A DNA stretch of 60,276 nt from Planctomycetota bacterium (GTDB lineage: Bacteria > Planctomycetota > MHYJ01 > JACPRB01), in assembly GCA_016209705.1 (NCBI GenBank), contig JACQVR010000004.1, positions 1 through 60,276 of the forward strand, given 5' to 3'. Within the stretch, counting starts at the first letter, position 1. Each line of letters begins with the position of its first letter. Position numbers and translations under genes: made by a program. Under the pieces are notes generated by a model. That model was not told the DNA's origin and did no database searches. It worked only from the letters and a program-made list of their open reading frames with translations. Positions 44,172-51,639 of this stretch are shown here, piece after piece.

Positions 44172-45533
44172 ATGTTGCGCGAGATAGATCAGAAAACTAC
44201 GGGAATGTTTGATGCGGGCGTTGAGGAGCTGTCCGCAGCCGAAGGGAAAGCGCAAGGAAAGGACGTCCTGGCCTCAGCGGATCCGATCCGCCGATACCTC
44301 ATCGAGGCGACGCGAACGCCGCTTCTGACGGTTGCCGAAGAGCGGCGGCTGGCGCAGCGCATGGCCAGGCGCCGGACGATGTTCTTGTACTCCGCAGCGT
44401 CCATTCCATCGCTGTGGCCGATGGCGGCGCGCCTGGTAAGGGAGGTCCTGCGCGGCCAGCGCCCGGCGATGAAAGTATTCATGATCGGGGGCGTCTCCGA
44501 GAAGGAGTTCCATCGCCATCTGGAAACGGCGAGCCGGAGCGTCCCTCGACTGGAAGAGATCGCGGCGGAAATCACCCGCCATCATTGCCGCATGCACGGC
44601 CAACTCAGCCAGAAGAAGCTGTGGCGCGAAGGCAAGGAGCTCTGTGCCGGGCTGCTCCTGCGCCTGCCTACGCTGCACAAGCTCGTGAAGCTGGCCCGCC
44701 GGACGGTGATCGAGAAAGCGCCGCGCAACTCGCGCGGCCGGCCGGTTCCGTGCTCCGACTGCCTGTGGAGAATACGCCGGGCGGGGCGGCTGTACGACGG
44801 CTTCGTCGAAACGCGCAACGCGCTGGTGTGCGCCAATCTTCGTCTGGTGGTGTTCATCGCACGGCAAGTCGCGCGCCATCCATCGCAGATCCTGGAGCTG
44901 ATCCAGGAAGGAAACTACGGTCTGCTGTACGCCGCCGAGAAATACGACGCCCGCGAGAAGTGTCAATTCCACTCCTATGCCTACTGGTGGATCCGGCAAG
45001 CGATGACGCGGGCGATCGCGAACAAGTCGCGGCTGATCCGCACGCCCGTCAACCTCCAGGACGCGCCGGCGCGCGTCCGCGAGGAGATCGCGCGCTTCAA
45101 GACCGAAGTGGGCCGCGATCCCACGCCGGAGGAGCTCAGCGCCAAGCTGGATTTGACGCGCGGAGAGGCGGAACGCGTCTTCCGCAGGCCCGTGCGTTGC
45201 TTCAGCCTCGATCAACTGACGGACGGCGACGAGGACGCGTCGCTCTCCGATGTGCTGCCCGATCCTCGTCCGGCGGAATCCTCGCTGGACTCCCGCTCCA
45301 TCCTGGAAGGCTTGGAGCAGGTCCTGGCGACGCTGCTACCGCGGGAACGCGAGATTCTGCTGCTGCGGTTCGGCCTGGGTCATGACCAGACCTACACGCT
45401 CGAAGACATCGCCAAAATCTACGGCCTGAGCCGAGAGCGGATCCGGCAGATCGAGATCAAGGCGCTGGAGAAGCTGCGGCAGCCCAAGCGGGCCCGCCGG
45501 CTCCTCGCCTTGCGCGACGCGTTGCTGGATTGA
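44172..45533 (+). CDS. Sigma70-family RNA polymerase sigma factor (RpoD/RpoS-like)
   Basis: The 453-residue factor has region 1.2 (DPIRRYLIEATRTPLLT), a spacer of about 170 residues, region 2 (NLRLVVFIARQVA, LIQEGNYGLLYAAEKYD, YAYWWIRQAMTRAI), region 3 and region 4 (TLEDIAKIYGLSRERIRQIE). It has the size and layout of primary-like sigma factors, yet it has its own sigma54 promoter, which suggests a conditional, group 2-type factor. ATG 44172 is chosen over 44115 because the longer frame would translate the promoter. Confidence 0.9.
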   Translation: MLREIDQKTTGMFDAGVEELSAAEGKAQGKDVLASADPIRRYLIEATRTPLLTVAEERRLAQRMARRRTMFLYSAASIPSLWPMAARLVREVLRGQRPAMKVFMIGGVSEKEFHRHLETASRSVPRLEEIAAEITRHHCRMHGQLSQKKLWREGKELCAGLLLRLPTLHKLVKLARRTVIEKAPRNSRGRPVPCSDCLWRIRRAGRLYDGFVETRNALVCANLRLVVFIARQVARHPSQILELIQEGNYGLLYAAEKYDAREKCQFHSYAYWWIRQAMTRAIANKSRLIRTPVNLQDAPARVREEIARFKTEVGRDPTPEELSAKLDLTRGEAERVFRRPVRCFSLDQLTDGDEDASLSDVLPDPRPAESSLDSRSILEGLEQVLATLLPREREILLLRFGLGHDQTYTLEDIAKIYGLSRERIRQIEIKALEKLRQPKRARRLLALRDALLD

Positions 45534-45697
45534 AGTCCAGAGTCCAAATCCATAGTCGGAAGGAGACGGGGAGATGCGGGACATATGGAGACAACGACTC
45601 AGCCGATCTCCCTATCGCCTCGATCCGCATATCCCCTTTAATAAAACCTAGCGTTGACGAGACGATCGTAGGTAGTCACGAGTCGCCGGGAATCGCC
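45534..45697. other. Gap upstream of mrp with repeat words
   Basis: The gap starts with AGTCCAGAGTCCAAATCC, a low-complexity word also seen near 48350, and continues with GGAGACGGGGAGATGCGG-like words of the composite repeat family. TTTAATAAAACC near 45637 and TTGACG near 45653 are possible promoter pieces but not well spaced. Confidence 0.35.
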
Positions 45698-46789
45698 ATG
45701 AACATCACGACCGACCAGATCCTGAACGCGCTGCGAGCGGTCAAGGACCCCGACCTTCACCGGGACATCGTCGAGCTGGGCTTCGTCAAGGACGTCAAGT
45801 CCTGCGACGGCAACGTCTCGCTGACCATCGAGCTGACGACGCCGGCGTGCCCGGTGCGGGAGCAAATGAAGCAGCAGGCGCATCAGACGGTGACGGCGCT
45901 GGGGGCCAAGCACGTGGACATCAAGATGACGTCGCAGGTGCGTCCCACGCCGACCGAGAACCGCGTGCAGATGCTGCCCAATGTCAAGAACATCATTCCG
46001 GTCGCCAGCGGAAAGGGCGGCGTGGGCAAGTCCACCGTCAGCGCGAACCTGGCGCTGGCGCTGCGGCGGCTGGGCGCTGAAGTCGGGCTCATGGACGCGG
46101 ACGTGTATGGCCCCAGCATCCCCACCATCATGGGCGTCAAGGATCCGCCGCAGATGGCGGCGAACCAGCGCATGAATCCCGCGATCGCTCACGACGTGAA
46201 GATCATGTCGATCGGCTTTTTCATCAAGATGGACCAGGCCGTGGTATGGCGCGGGCCGATGCTGCACAAGACGGTGCAGCAATTCCTCGGCGGCGTGGAA
46301 TGGGGCGAGATCGATTATCTGGTCATCGACCTGCCGCCGGGGACGGGAGACGTGCAACTTTCCTTGTGCCAGACCATCCCCCTGACGGGAGCGGCGGTGG
46401 TCTCCACGCCCCAGGACGTTGCGCTCAACGTGGCGCAGAAAGCCATCGCGATGTTCCGACAGCTTCATTGTCCGATCCTGGGAATCATCGAGAACATGTC
46501 GGGATATCAATGTCCGCGGTGCGGTCACCACGACGACATCTTCGGCGCGGGAGGAGCGAAGGCGGCGGCGGAGCGCATGAACGTGCCTTTCCTGGGCGCG
46601 GTCCCCCTTTCCACGGCCATCCGCACGACCTCCGATGCGGGCCGACCGATCGTCGTGGCCGAACCGGATTCGCCTCAAGCCCGGGCGTTCATCGCGGCGG
46701 CCGAAAGCCTGGCCGCCCAGGTGAGCATTCGCGCGTTCGCGCCCCACGAAGGGGTCGTCCAGCCGATCGTGTGGGGGAAGCCGGAGTAA
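45698..46789 (+). CDS. Mrp/ApbC-family Fe-S cluster carrier ATPase
   Basis: The 363-residue P-loop protein loads iron-sulfur clusters into target proteins. An N-terminal MIP18/DUF59 domain (residues 1-90, ILNALRAVKDPDLHRDIVELGFV) precedes the deviant Walker A ASGKGGVGKST, DADVYGPS, LPPGTGDVQL and the CxxC motif in YQCPRCGHH that binds the bridging cluster. ATG 45698 begins the DUF59 domain; the frame is open to 45530 through repeat sequence. Confidence 0.93.
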   Translation: MNITTDQILNALRAVKDPDLHRDIVELGFVKDVKSCDGNVSLTIELTTPACPVREQMKQQAHQTVTALGAKHVDIKMTSQVRPTPTENRVQMLPNVKNIIPVASGKGGVGKSTVSANLALALRRLGAEVGLMDADVYGPSIPTIMGVKDPPQMAANQRMNPAIAHDVKIMSIGFFIKMDQAVVWRGPMLHKTVQQFLGGVEWGEIDYLVIDLPPGTGDVQLSLCQTIPLTGAAVVSTPQDVALNVAQKAIAMFRQLHCPILGIIENMSGYQCPRCGHHDDIFGAGGAKAAAERMNVPFLGAVPLSTAIRTTSDAGRPIVVAEPDSPQARAFIAAAESLAAQVSIRAFAPHEGVVQPIVWGKPE

Positions 46790-46792
46790 GGG

Positions 46793-46905
46793 TTCGTGCA
46801 AAAATAAATGCTCTATTTCCGGATAAACCGCAAAAACGCCAAATCGCCATTCGAGTCTCTTTTGGCGCGGCCTTTTTGGGGGTTTGGCTCTTTTGGCGGT
46901 TCAAG
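46793..46905 (-). repeat. CGCCAAAA-rich hairpin repeat, copy 3
   Basis: This 113-nt copy is in reverse orientation, between the mrp stop and the 3' end of the GIY-YIG gene, so it separates two convergent genes and could act as their common terminator. The terminal part (TTTTTGCGGTTTATCCGGAA, then TAGAGCA) is nearly identical to copy 2. Confidence 0.85.
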
Positions 46906-46945
46906 CCTTCCACCACTGATCGCATCCGCTATTTATTCACAGATG

Positions 46946-47206
46946 CTAACGATGCGACCGTAGCTGGTTCATCGCCAGCTTCTGCGCTCGACTCAGGCGC
47001 CGGATCTGTGCCTCGCGGCGGAGGGCGGCGCTCCGCGTGGCGCAGGTTTCCCAATGATGCAACGCCGCGACGCCGCGGCCGCGCACGTACTTGGCTCCCC
47101 GCCCGCTCTCGTGACGGCGGATCCGCGCCTCGAGGTCCGTCGTAATGCCGGTGTACAGCGTTCCGTCTCCGCATCGAAGAATGTAGACGGTCCACGGGCG
47201 GCGCAC
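46946..47206 (-). CDS. GIY-YIG nuclease domain protein (YhbQ/UPF0213-like)
   Basis: The 86-residue single-domain protein has the GIY-YIG signature as VYILRCGDGTLYTGI, the conserved Arg in EARIRRHESG, and a C-terminal helix (AALRREAQIRRLSRAQK). Members of this small family are putative DNA nucleases of unclear role. GTG 47206 is preferred over the start at 47260, which overlaps smpB. TACAAT lies exactly 6 nt before this GTG, so the mRNA would be leaderless. Confidence 0.85.
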   Translation of the reverse strand: MRRPWTVYILRCGDGTLYTGITTDLEARIRRHESGRGAKYVRGRGVAALHHWETCATRSAALRREAQIRRLSRAQKLAMNQLRSHR

Positions 47207-47212
47207 GGCCGG

Positions 47213-47222
47213 ATTGTATAAT
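47213..47222. promoter_or_regulatory. Shared symmetric -10 element, smpB and GIY-YIG genes
   Basis: ATTGTATAAT gives TATAAT on the plus strand (47217-47222), 9 nt before smpB ATG 47232, and TACAAT on the minus strand (47218-47213), 6 nt before GTG 47206. RNA polymerase cannot occupy both at once, so the divergent genes should compete. The same arrangement occurs at 52974-52983. Confidence 0.6.
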
Positions 47223-47231
47223 CCCGACTCG

Positions 47232-47699
47232 ATGGACAAGAAGGGAGACTCGAGCGTCAAGCTGGTCCAGAAAAACCGGCGCGCCTTTTTCGACTATGAT
47301 ATTCTCGAGCGTTTCGAAGCGGGACTGGCGCTGCGCGGATCGGAAGTGAAGTCCATCCGCAACGGAGGCGTGAGCATCCATGAAGCGTACGGCCGCGTCA
47401 AAAGCGGTGAAGCGTGGGTCATGAACATGGACATCGCGGCGTACGCGCAGGCTGGGCCGTTCAATCACGAGCCCAAACGGCCGCGCAAACTCCTGCTCAA
47501 GCGCGCCGAAATCCGAAAGTTGGCGGGCAAGACGGCGGAGCGGGGATTGACCCTGATCCCCCTATCGCTCTATTTTAAGGATGGGTTCGCGAAGCTCGAA
47601 ATCGGATTGGCGCGCGGGCGCAAGCACTTTGACAAGCGGGAGGCGATCAAGAAACGGGAGATGAAGAATGATCTGAGGAAAAGGATGTTGAAGCGATAA
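47232..47699 (+). CDS. smpB: SsrA-binding protein
   Basis: The 155-residue protein binds tmRNA and places it in stalled ribosomes for trans-translation. NRRAFFDYDILERFEAGLALRGSEVKSIR, GEAWVMNMDIAAY and the C-terminal Lys/Arg-rich tail (FDKREAIKKREMKNDLRK) are characteristic. ATG 47232 follows TATAAT by 9 nt. The tmRNA gene starts 78 bases after its stop, on the same strand. Confidence 0.96.
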   Translation: MDKKGDSSVKLVQKNRRAFFDYDILERFEAGLALRGSEVKSIRNGGVSIHEAYGRVKSGEAWVMNMDIAAYAQAGPFNHEPKRPRKLLLKRAEIRKLAGKTAERGLTLIPLSLYFKDGFAKLEIGLARGRKHFDKREAIKKREMKNDLRKRMLKR

Positions 47700-47700
47700 A

Positions 47701-47775
47701 CGCTGGTAGCTCGTAGCTTGCAGCAAGAATCGGCGTTCCGCTGCCAACTACAAGCTATGAGCTAGCGGCTTTTTG
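47701..47775 (+). terminator. Terminator after smpB
   Basis: GCTGGTAGCTCGTAGCTTG near 47702-47720 pairs, with three mismatches, with CAAGCTATGAGCTAGCGGC (47751-47769), followed by TTTTT (47770-47774). It ends just before the tmRNA 5' end. The TAGCTTG/GAGCT words also belong to a low-complexity repeat type seen near 55770. Confidence 0.7.
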
Positions 47776-47777
47776 AT

Positions 47778-48147
47778 GGGCCCGAACTGGTTTCGACCGG
47801 GTCGAGGAGGCGGAAGGTAGCGTGCCGAGGATGCTCGTTGGCCTCGTTAAAAAACGGGCGCCTAAATCAACTGCCAATCACGAAATGGCTCTCGCGGCTT
47901 AAGCCGTGACGTCCCCCGGGTCCGGCCCGCCGACGGGCCGTAAGGCTCGCGGGCCTGGATGGACGTTAAAGGGCGGGCTATATCGATGCGTCCGGCCGGC
48001 GGGACGCAAAGACGAACCAACAACAGCCGGAAGGCTCTCCGGAAGCCCGTCCGTGGGCGCCCGGAGGGCGAGATAAAACGCGGACTACGCACGTAGAAGC
48101 CCCTGTCAAATCACCTTGGGACGGGAGTTCGATTCTCCCCGGGTCCA
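47778..48147 (+). ncRNA. ssrA: tmRNA (ssrA)
   Basis: The approximately 370-nt RNA starts GGGCCCGAACTGGTTTCGAC and ends with a T-arm (GGGAGTTCGATTCTCCC) and acceptor CGGGTCC, which pairs with GGGCCCG over 7 bp; discriminator A is at 48147 and CCA is not encoded. The tag frame at 47873-47902 reads ANHEMALAA then TAA, with the usual protease-recognised ALAA end. It lies directly downstream of smpB, so both halves of the trans-translation system are adjacent. Confidence 0.93.
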
Positions 48148-48584
48148 TTCGCCTTCGCCCTTTTGTTTCTGTCCATGGGTTCTGTTGGGGCTACGGCGTA
48201 ATGTTGGCTTGGGCTCGGCCCGTGAAGGGCGAAGGCGAATGCCCGGCCGTAGCCCCGCCCATTTGTCTCATATGCTCGAAAATGGGCGGGGCGAAGGCGG
48301 GCAATCTATATACCGCCACCCGCAAACAGATGACCAGATCGCGGGTGGCGGAGTCCAAGGTCCAAAGTCCAACGTCCGCTCCCCTTCCGGCTCCCTGGGG
48401 GAGTGTGAGAGGAACCCAGACTCGGGACGTGGGACGTGGGACTTCGGACTTGGGACTCCGCGTCCCAGAATAACCGGACACCTATCTCTGGGGCGCGGCA
48501 CTTAGGGCCATACCTATCTGTAACCATCGATATTGATGGATTTGTATCTGTTATCTATTGCCGATAGCGACGTAATTCCATTGA
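48148..48584. repeat. Nested inverted repeats and low-complexity repeats after tmRNA
   Basis: There is no gene in this 437-bp gap. ATTCGCCTTCGCCC (from 48147) is repeated inverted as GGGCGAAGGCGAAT (about 48226-48240). GGGGCTACGGC (about 48187) is inverted as GCCGTAGCCCC (about 48247). GCCCCGCCCATTT pairs with AAATGGGCGGGGC (about 48254-48294) in a 13-bp stem. From 48345 to 48475, words of the type GTCCAAAGTCC and GGGACGTGGGAC recur. No copy of the tmRNA 3' end was found that would mark an island boundary. Confidence 0.6.
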
Positions 48585-49610
48585 ATGCTCCAGACGAAGA
48601 GGGCGATCTTCAGCCTTTGGTGGACCGTCAACGGCCTGCTCCTTCTGGGGATCCTTGCCGAGAGCCTTCATATCGCATCGACCTCGGAAGGCTCCGCCTT
48701 CTTCGACGGCTTGGTGCCTCCAGATATCTCGCCACCGCTTCCGTTTGAGAGAGTCCTTAAGAGTCGGGGAACAGAATTGCTCCGCGACCTGCCCAATCCA
48801 CTGAAGGCGCCGAAAGAGAGCGCATCGAAGTCTTCTTCGAAGCATTCTAGGCTTTCGGAGATCGCCCTTCTTCACGGAATCGATCAAGTGAAGGGAAACG
48901 AAAGTTCGGCGACCGCGTATCTCTATCTTCCCTCGCTCAAGATTCAGGCCAACGCGTATTTTGGAGAGGTCATCCGGGACAGCGCCACGGGGCTGGAAAT
49001 AACCGAACTGGCCGGCTGGAAGCTGGCGGGATTGATCCCCGGCGGCGCGGTGTTCCGAAATGGGGCGTCGGAAGAAACGCTGAGAATCGGAGCCTCGCCT
49101 TGGTCCGAATCAGGCGGTTTCAGCGGCGAATCGGGCGTCGCGTCGACCACCGTGGGCCGTGCGCCTCAAGTGATGCGCCAATGGGCCATTAGCGCGAACG
49201 CCTCCACGGAGTGGGTCGTGGAGAACGGTGCCCGGCAGGTCTGTGGACCGCCGGACACCTTGCAACCGGGAGACCACCCGACGGCGTGGGCTCCCAAGGA
49301 ACAGAATGCCGGCGAGCAGTGGATCGAATTGACCTACAGCCTTTCCGTCCGTCCGGTCGGGGTGCGCATTCACGAGAATTGCAACCCGGGTTCCGTCATC
49401 CGACTCGAGGCGCTCAGCGCCGGAGGACGCTGGGAAGTTCTTTGGCAAGGAACCGATCCCACGAAGGGGCAACAGATAGCGTGGTTCGAAGTCCCCTTTG
49501 AAGCTCCGCCGTTCAGCACGCGCACCATCCGGATCACTTTGGATACCGCAGGCGTTCCGGGCTGGAATGAGCTTGACGCGGTCGAACTCATCGGGAAGCC
49601 CGCACGTTAG
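48585..49610 (+). CDS. Membrane-anchored GspC-like protein with C-terminal discoidin-like domain
   Basis: The 341-residue protein has an N-terminal transmembrane helix (about 9-26). A middle region (about 105-165) contains ITELAGWKLAGLIPGGAVFRNG and resembles the homology region of type II secretion protein GspC. A C-terminal beta-sandwich (about 205-335) contains STEWVVENGARQVCG, HPTAWAPKEQNAGEQWIELTY and VPGWNELDAVELIG and looks like an F5/8-type binding module. No other secretion genes are adjacent. The two halves are not normally joined; the assignment of the first is tentative. Confidence 0.5.
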   Translation: MLQTKRAIFSLWWTVNGLLLLGILAESLHIASTSEGSAFFDGLVPPDISPPLPFERVLKSRGTELLRDLPNPLKAPKESASKSSSKHSRLSEIALLHGIDQVKGNESSATAYLYLPSLKIQANAYFGEVIRDSATGLEITELAGWKLAGLIPGGAVFRNGASEETLRIGASPWSESGGFSGESGVASTTVGRAPQVMRQWAISANASTEWVVENGARQVCGPPDTLQPGDHPTAWAPKEQNAGEQWIELTYSLSVRPVGVRIHENCNPGSVIRLEALSAGGRWEVLWQGTDPTKGQQIAWFEVPFEAPPFSTRTIRITLDTAGVPGWNELDAVELIGKPAR

Positions 49611-49737
49611 ATCTCGCATCGAGTAGACCCAGGCTTGTTCAGGATACTTGACCCACGCTCGCGAGGGCAGGCTTCATTCGAAAAGTCCAAGCCCCTCCGT
49701 CGCCAAGTCGTTATGATGGTCGCGAAACGACGCCTCT

Positions 49738-51639
49738 ATGGCCCACCTCGTCTTCATCGACGGCGCGAATCTGGGCGCCACGGTGCCGCTGGCGGCGGTG
49801 AACACCATCGGCAGCGCTCCGGAACGTCACATTCGCATCTCGGAGGCGGGCGTCGCGGAGCTGCACGCGAGCATTCGTTACAGCGGCGGCCGGTTCTGGC
49901 TGACTTCCGAGGCGCCGGCGCGGGTGAACGGCCGCGACATGCGGGAGGAAGTCCTGCGCAACGGCGACGTCATCAGCCTGGCGAGCGTCCAGATCCTTTT
50001 CACCGACGAGAGCGGCCCCTACCCCGTCGACTTCATTCCGAACCAGGGGAATCTGAAAGAATCTCGCGCCCACGTCATCGAGCAGCGCGTCAAGCAGCCG
50101 GGCGACGCCGCTCAGGTCGTCGCGGCGATGCGCGACAAGGCCCGGCGGCCGACGTATCTCGAGACGCTGGTTCGCGTGTCCTCCGCGGTCAACGCCACGC
50201 TCGATCTCGATACGCTCCTGGGATCGCTGACCGAAATTCTGTTCGAGGTGTTCACGCCCGACCGGGCGTTCATCCTGCTCTCGGACGAGCACGGCGCCCT
50301 GCGGGTGGCCGGCAGCCATGTCGGCCCGGCGAGCGGCGTTTCAAGGCTGACGCGCGTGAGTTGGTCGATCCTGAACGAAGTCGTCCAGCGGCGCGAGGGC
50401 ATCCTGTCTCAGGAAGCCGGCCGCGACGATCGGTTCAAGAAGAGCGACAGCGTGTTCGACCTGGGCATACAATCGGCGCTCTGCGCCCCCTTGGCGAAAC
50501 AGGAAAAAGTGATGGGGGCGATCTATCTGGATTCGCTGACATCCCCCAGCCCCTTCACGCCCGAGCATCTCAACCTGCTCAATGCCGTCGCCGCCCAGGC
50601 GGCCCTCGCCGTGGAGAACGTGCTGAACTATCAACGCTCCATCGAGTACAGCCGCAAGCTGGTCCACCTCGCGGAAACCACCCGGCGCATCAGCTCGTAT
50701 TTGTCCCGCGACCTCATCCTGCGCGAGGCGGTCGAAAGCGCCCAGCGCATTTTCGCCACCGACAAGGCGAGCATCCTCCTGGCGGATGAAACGGGGGATC
50801 TGGTCATGGCATGGTCCAGCCACATCCCGCGCTCCGAATGGGCTTCGATCCGGCTGCGGAAAGGGGAGCGCTGGGCGGGGCAAGTCTTCGCCGAGGGCGT
50901 CCCCATGCTCGTGCAGGACACGCAAAGGCAAAGCCTTCAAGCGCTGAGGACGTACGACAGCGAATCCTCGCTGATCGTCCCCATTCGAGCTCACAGCGAG
51001 GGATTGAGCCGGAAGCCCCAGACGTTGGGCGTCGCCTGCGTCGCGGACAAGAAGGTCCTGCGCCACTTCGACACCCATGACCAGGAATTTCTGGCCGTGC
51101 TGGGCGCCCAGCTCGGCATCGCCCTGCAGAACGCGAAGCTGTTCGAACGCTCCACGATCGATTCGCTGACGAAGCTGTTCACCCGCCCGTTCTTCTTCGC
51201 GAGGCTGGAGGACGAGATCCCCGAAGTGCGGGAGGCGGGCGTTCCGCTTTCGGTGCTGATGCTGGACTTGGACCATTTCAAGAGCAAGAACGACGACTAC
51301 GGGCACGCCGCCGGCGACGCCGTCCTGGCGACCGCCGCCGCCGTCGTCCGCGATCGGATCCTCATCGCGGGCGGCTGGACCGCCCGCTTCGGCGGCGAGG
51401 AATTCGTGGCCGCCCTGCCGGGCGCGCCGCTGCAACGCGCGAGCGACATCGCGGAGGTGATTCGGCGGGCGGTCGAGGCCCGTCCCGTGCCGTTCGAGGG
51501 TCAAACCCTGTTCACCACGATCAGCATCGGCGCGGCCTCCCTGCGCACGGAGGAGACCGCCGACGCCCTGGTCAAACGCGCCGACGCCGCGCTGTACGCG
51601 GCGAAGCGCGCCGGGCGAAACCGGGTGTGTTATGAGTAG
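49738..51639 (+). CDS. FHA-GAF-GAF-GGDEF diguanylate cyclase
   Basis: The 633-residue protein has an FHA domain at about 1-98 (TIGSAPERHIRI, ELHASIRY) that would bind phosphothreonine, GAF1 (about 135-300), GAF2 (about 310-470) and a GGDEF domain (about 475-633) with the active GGEEF variant. No RxxD I-site lies five residues upstream, so product inhibition is not expected. The FHA domain could link it to a Ser/Thr kinase such as the one at 32311-34809. Its stop overlaps the convergent der gene by 10 bases. Confidence 0.92.
   Translation: MAHLVFIDGANLGATVPLAAVNTIGSAPERHIRISEAGVAELHASIRYSGGRFWLTSEAPARVNGRDMREEVLRNGDVISLASVQILFTDESGPYPVDFIPNQGNLKESRAHVIEQRVKQPGDAAQVVAAMRDKARRPTYLETLVRVSSAVNATLDLDTLLGSLTEILFEVFTPDRAFILLSDEHGALRVAGSHVGPASGVSRLTRVSWSILNEVVQRREGILSQEAGRDDRFKKSDSVFDLGIQSALCAPLAKQEKVMGAIYLDSLTSPSPFTPEHLNLLNAVAAQAALAVENVLNYQRSIEYSRKLVHLAETTRRISSYLSRDLILREAVESAQRIFATDKASILLADETGDLVMAWSSHIPRSEWASIRLRKGERWAGQVFAEGVPMLVQDTQRQSLQALRTYDSESSLIVPIRAHSEGLSRKPQTLGVACVADKKVLRHFDTHDQEFLAVLGAQLGIALQNAKLFERSTIDSLTKLFTRPFFFARLEDEIPEVREAGVPLSVLMLDLDHFKSKNDDYGHAAGDAVLATAAAVVRDRILIAGGWTARFGGEEFVAALPGAPLQRASDIAEVIRRAVEARPVPFEGQTLFTTISIGAASLRTEETADALVKRADAALYAAKRAGRNRVCYE

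Noticed and set aside
48148..49737. Genomic island integrated at the tmRNA 3' end
   Set aside because: No integrase gene and no repeat of the tmRNA 3' end were found in the window; only inverted repeats are visible.
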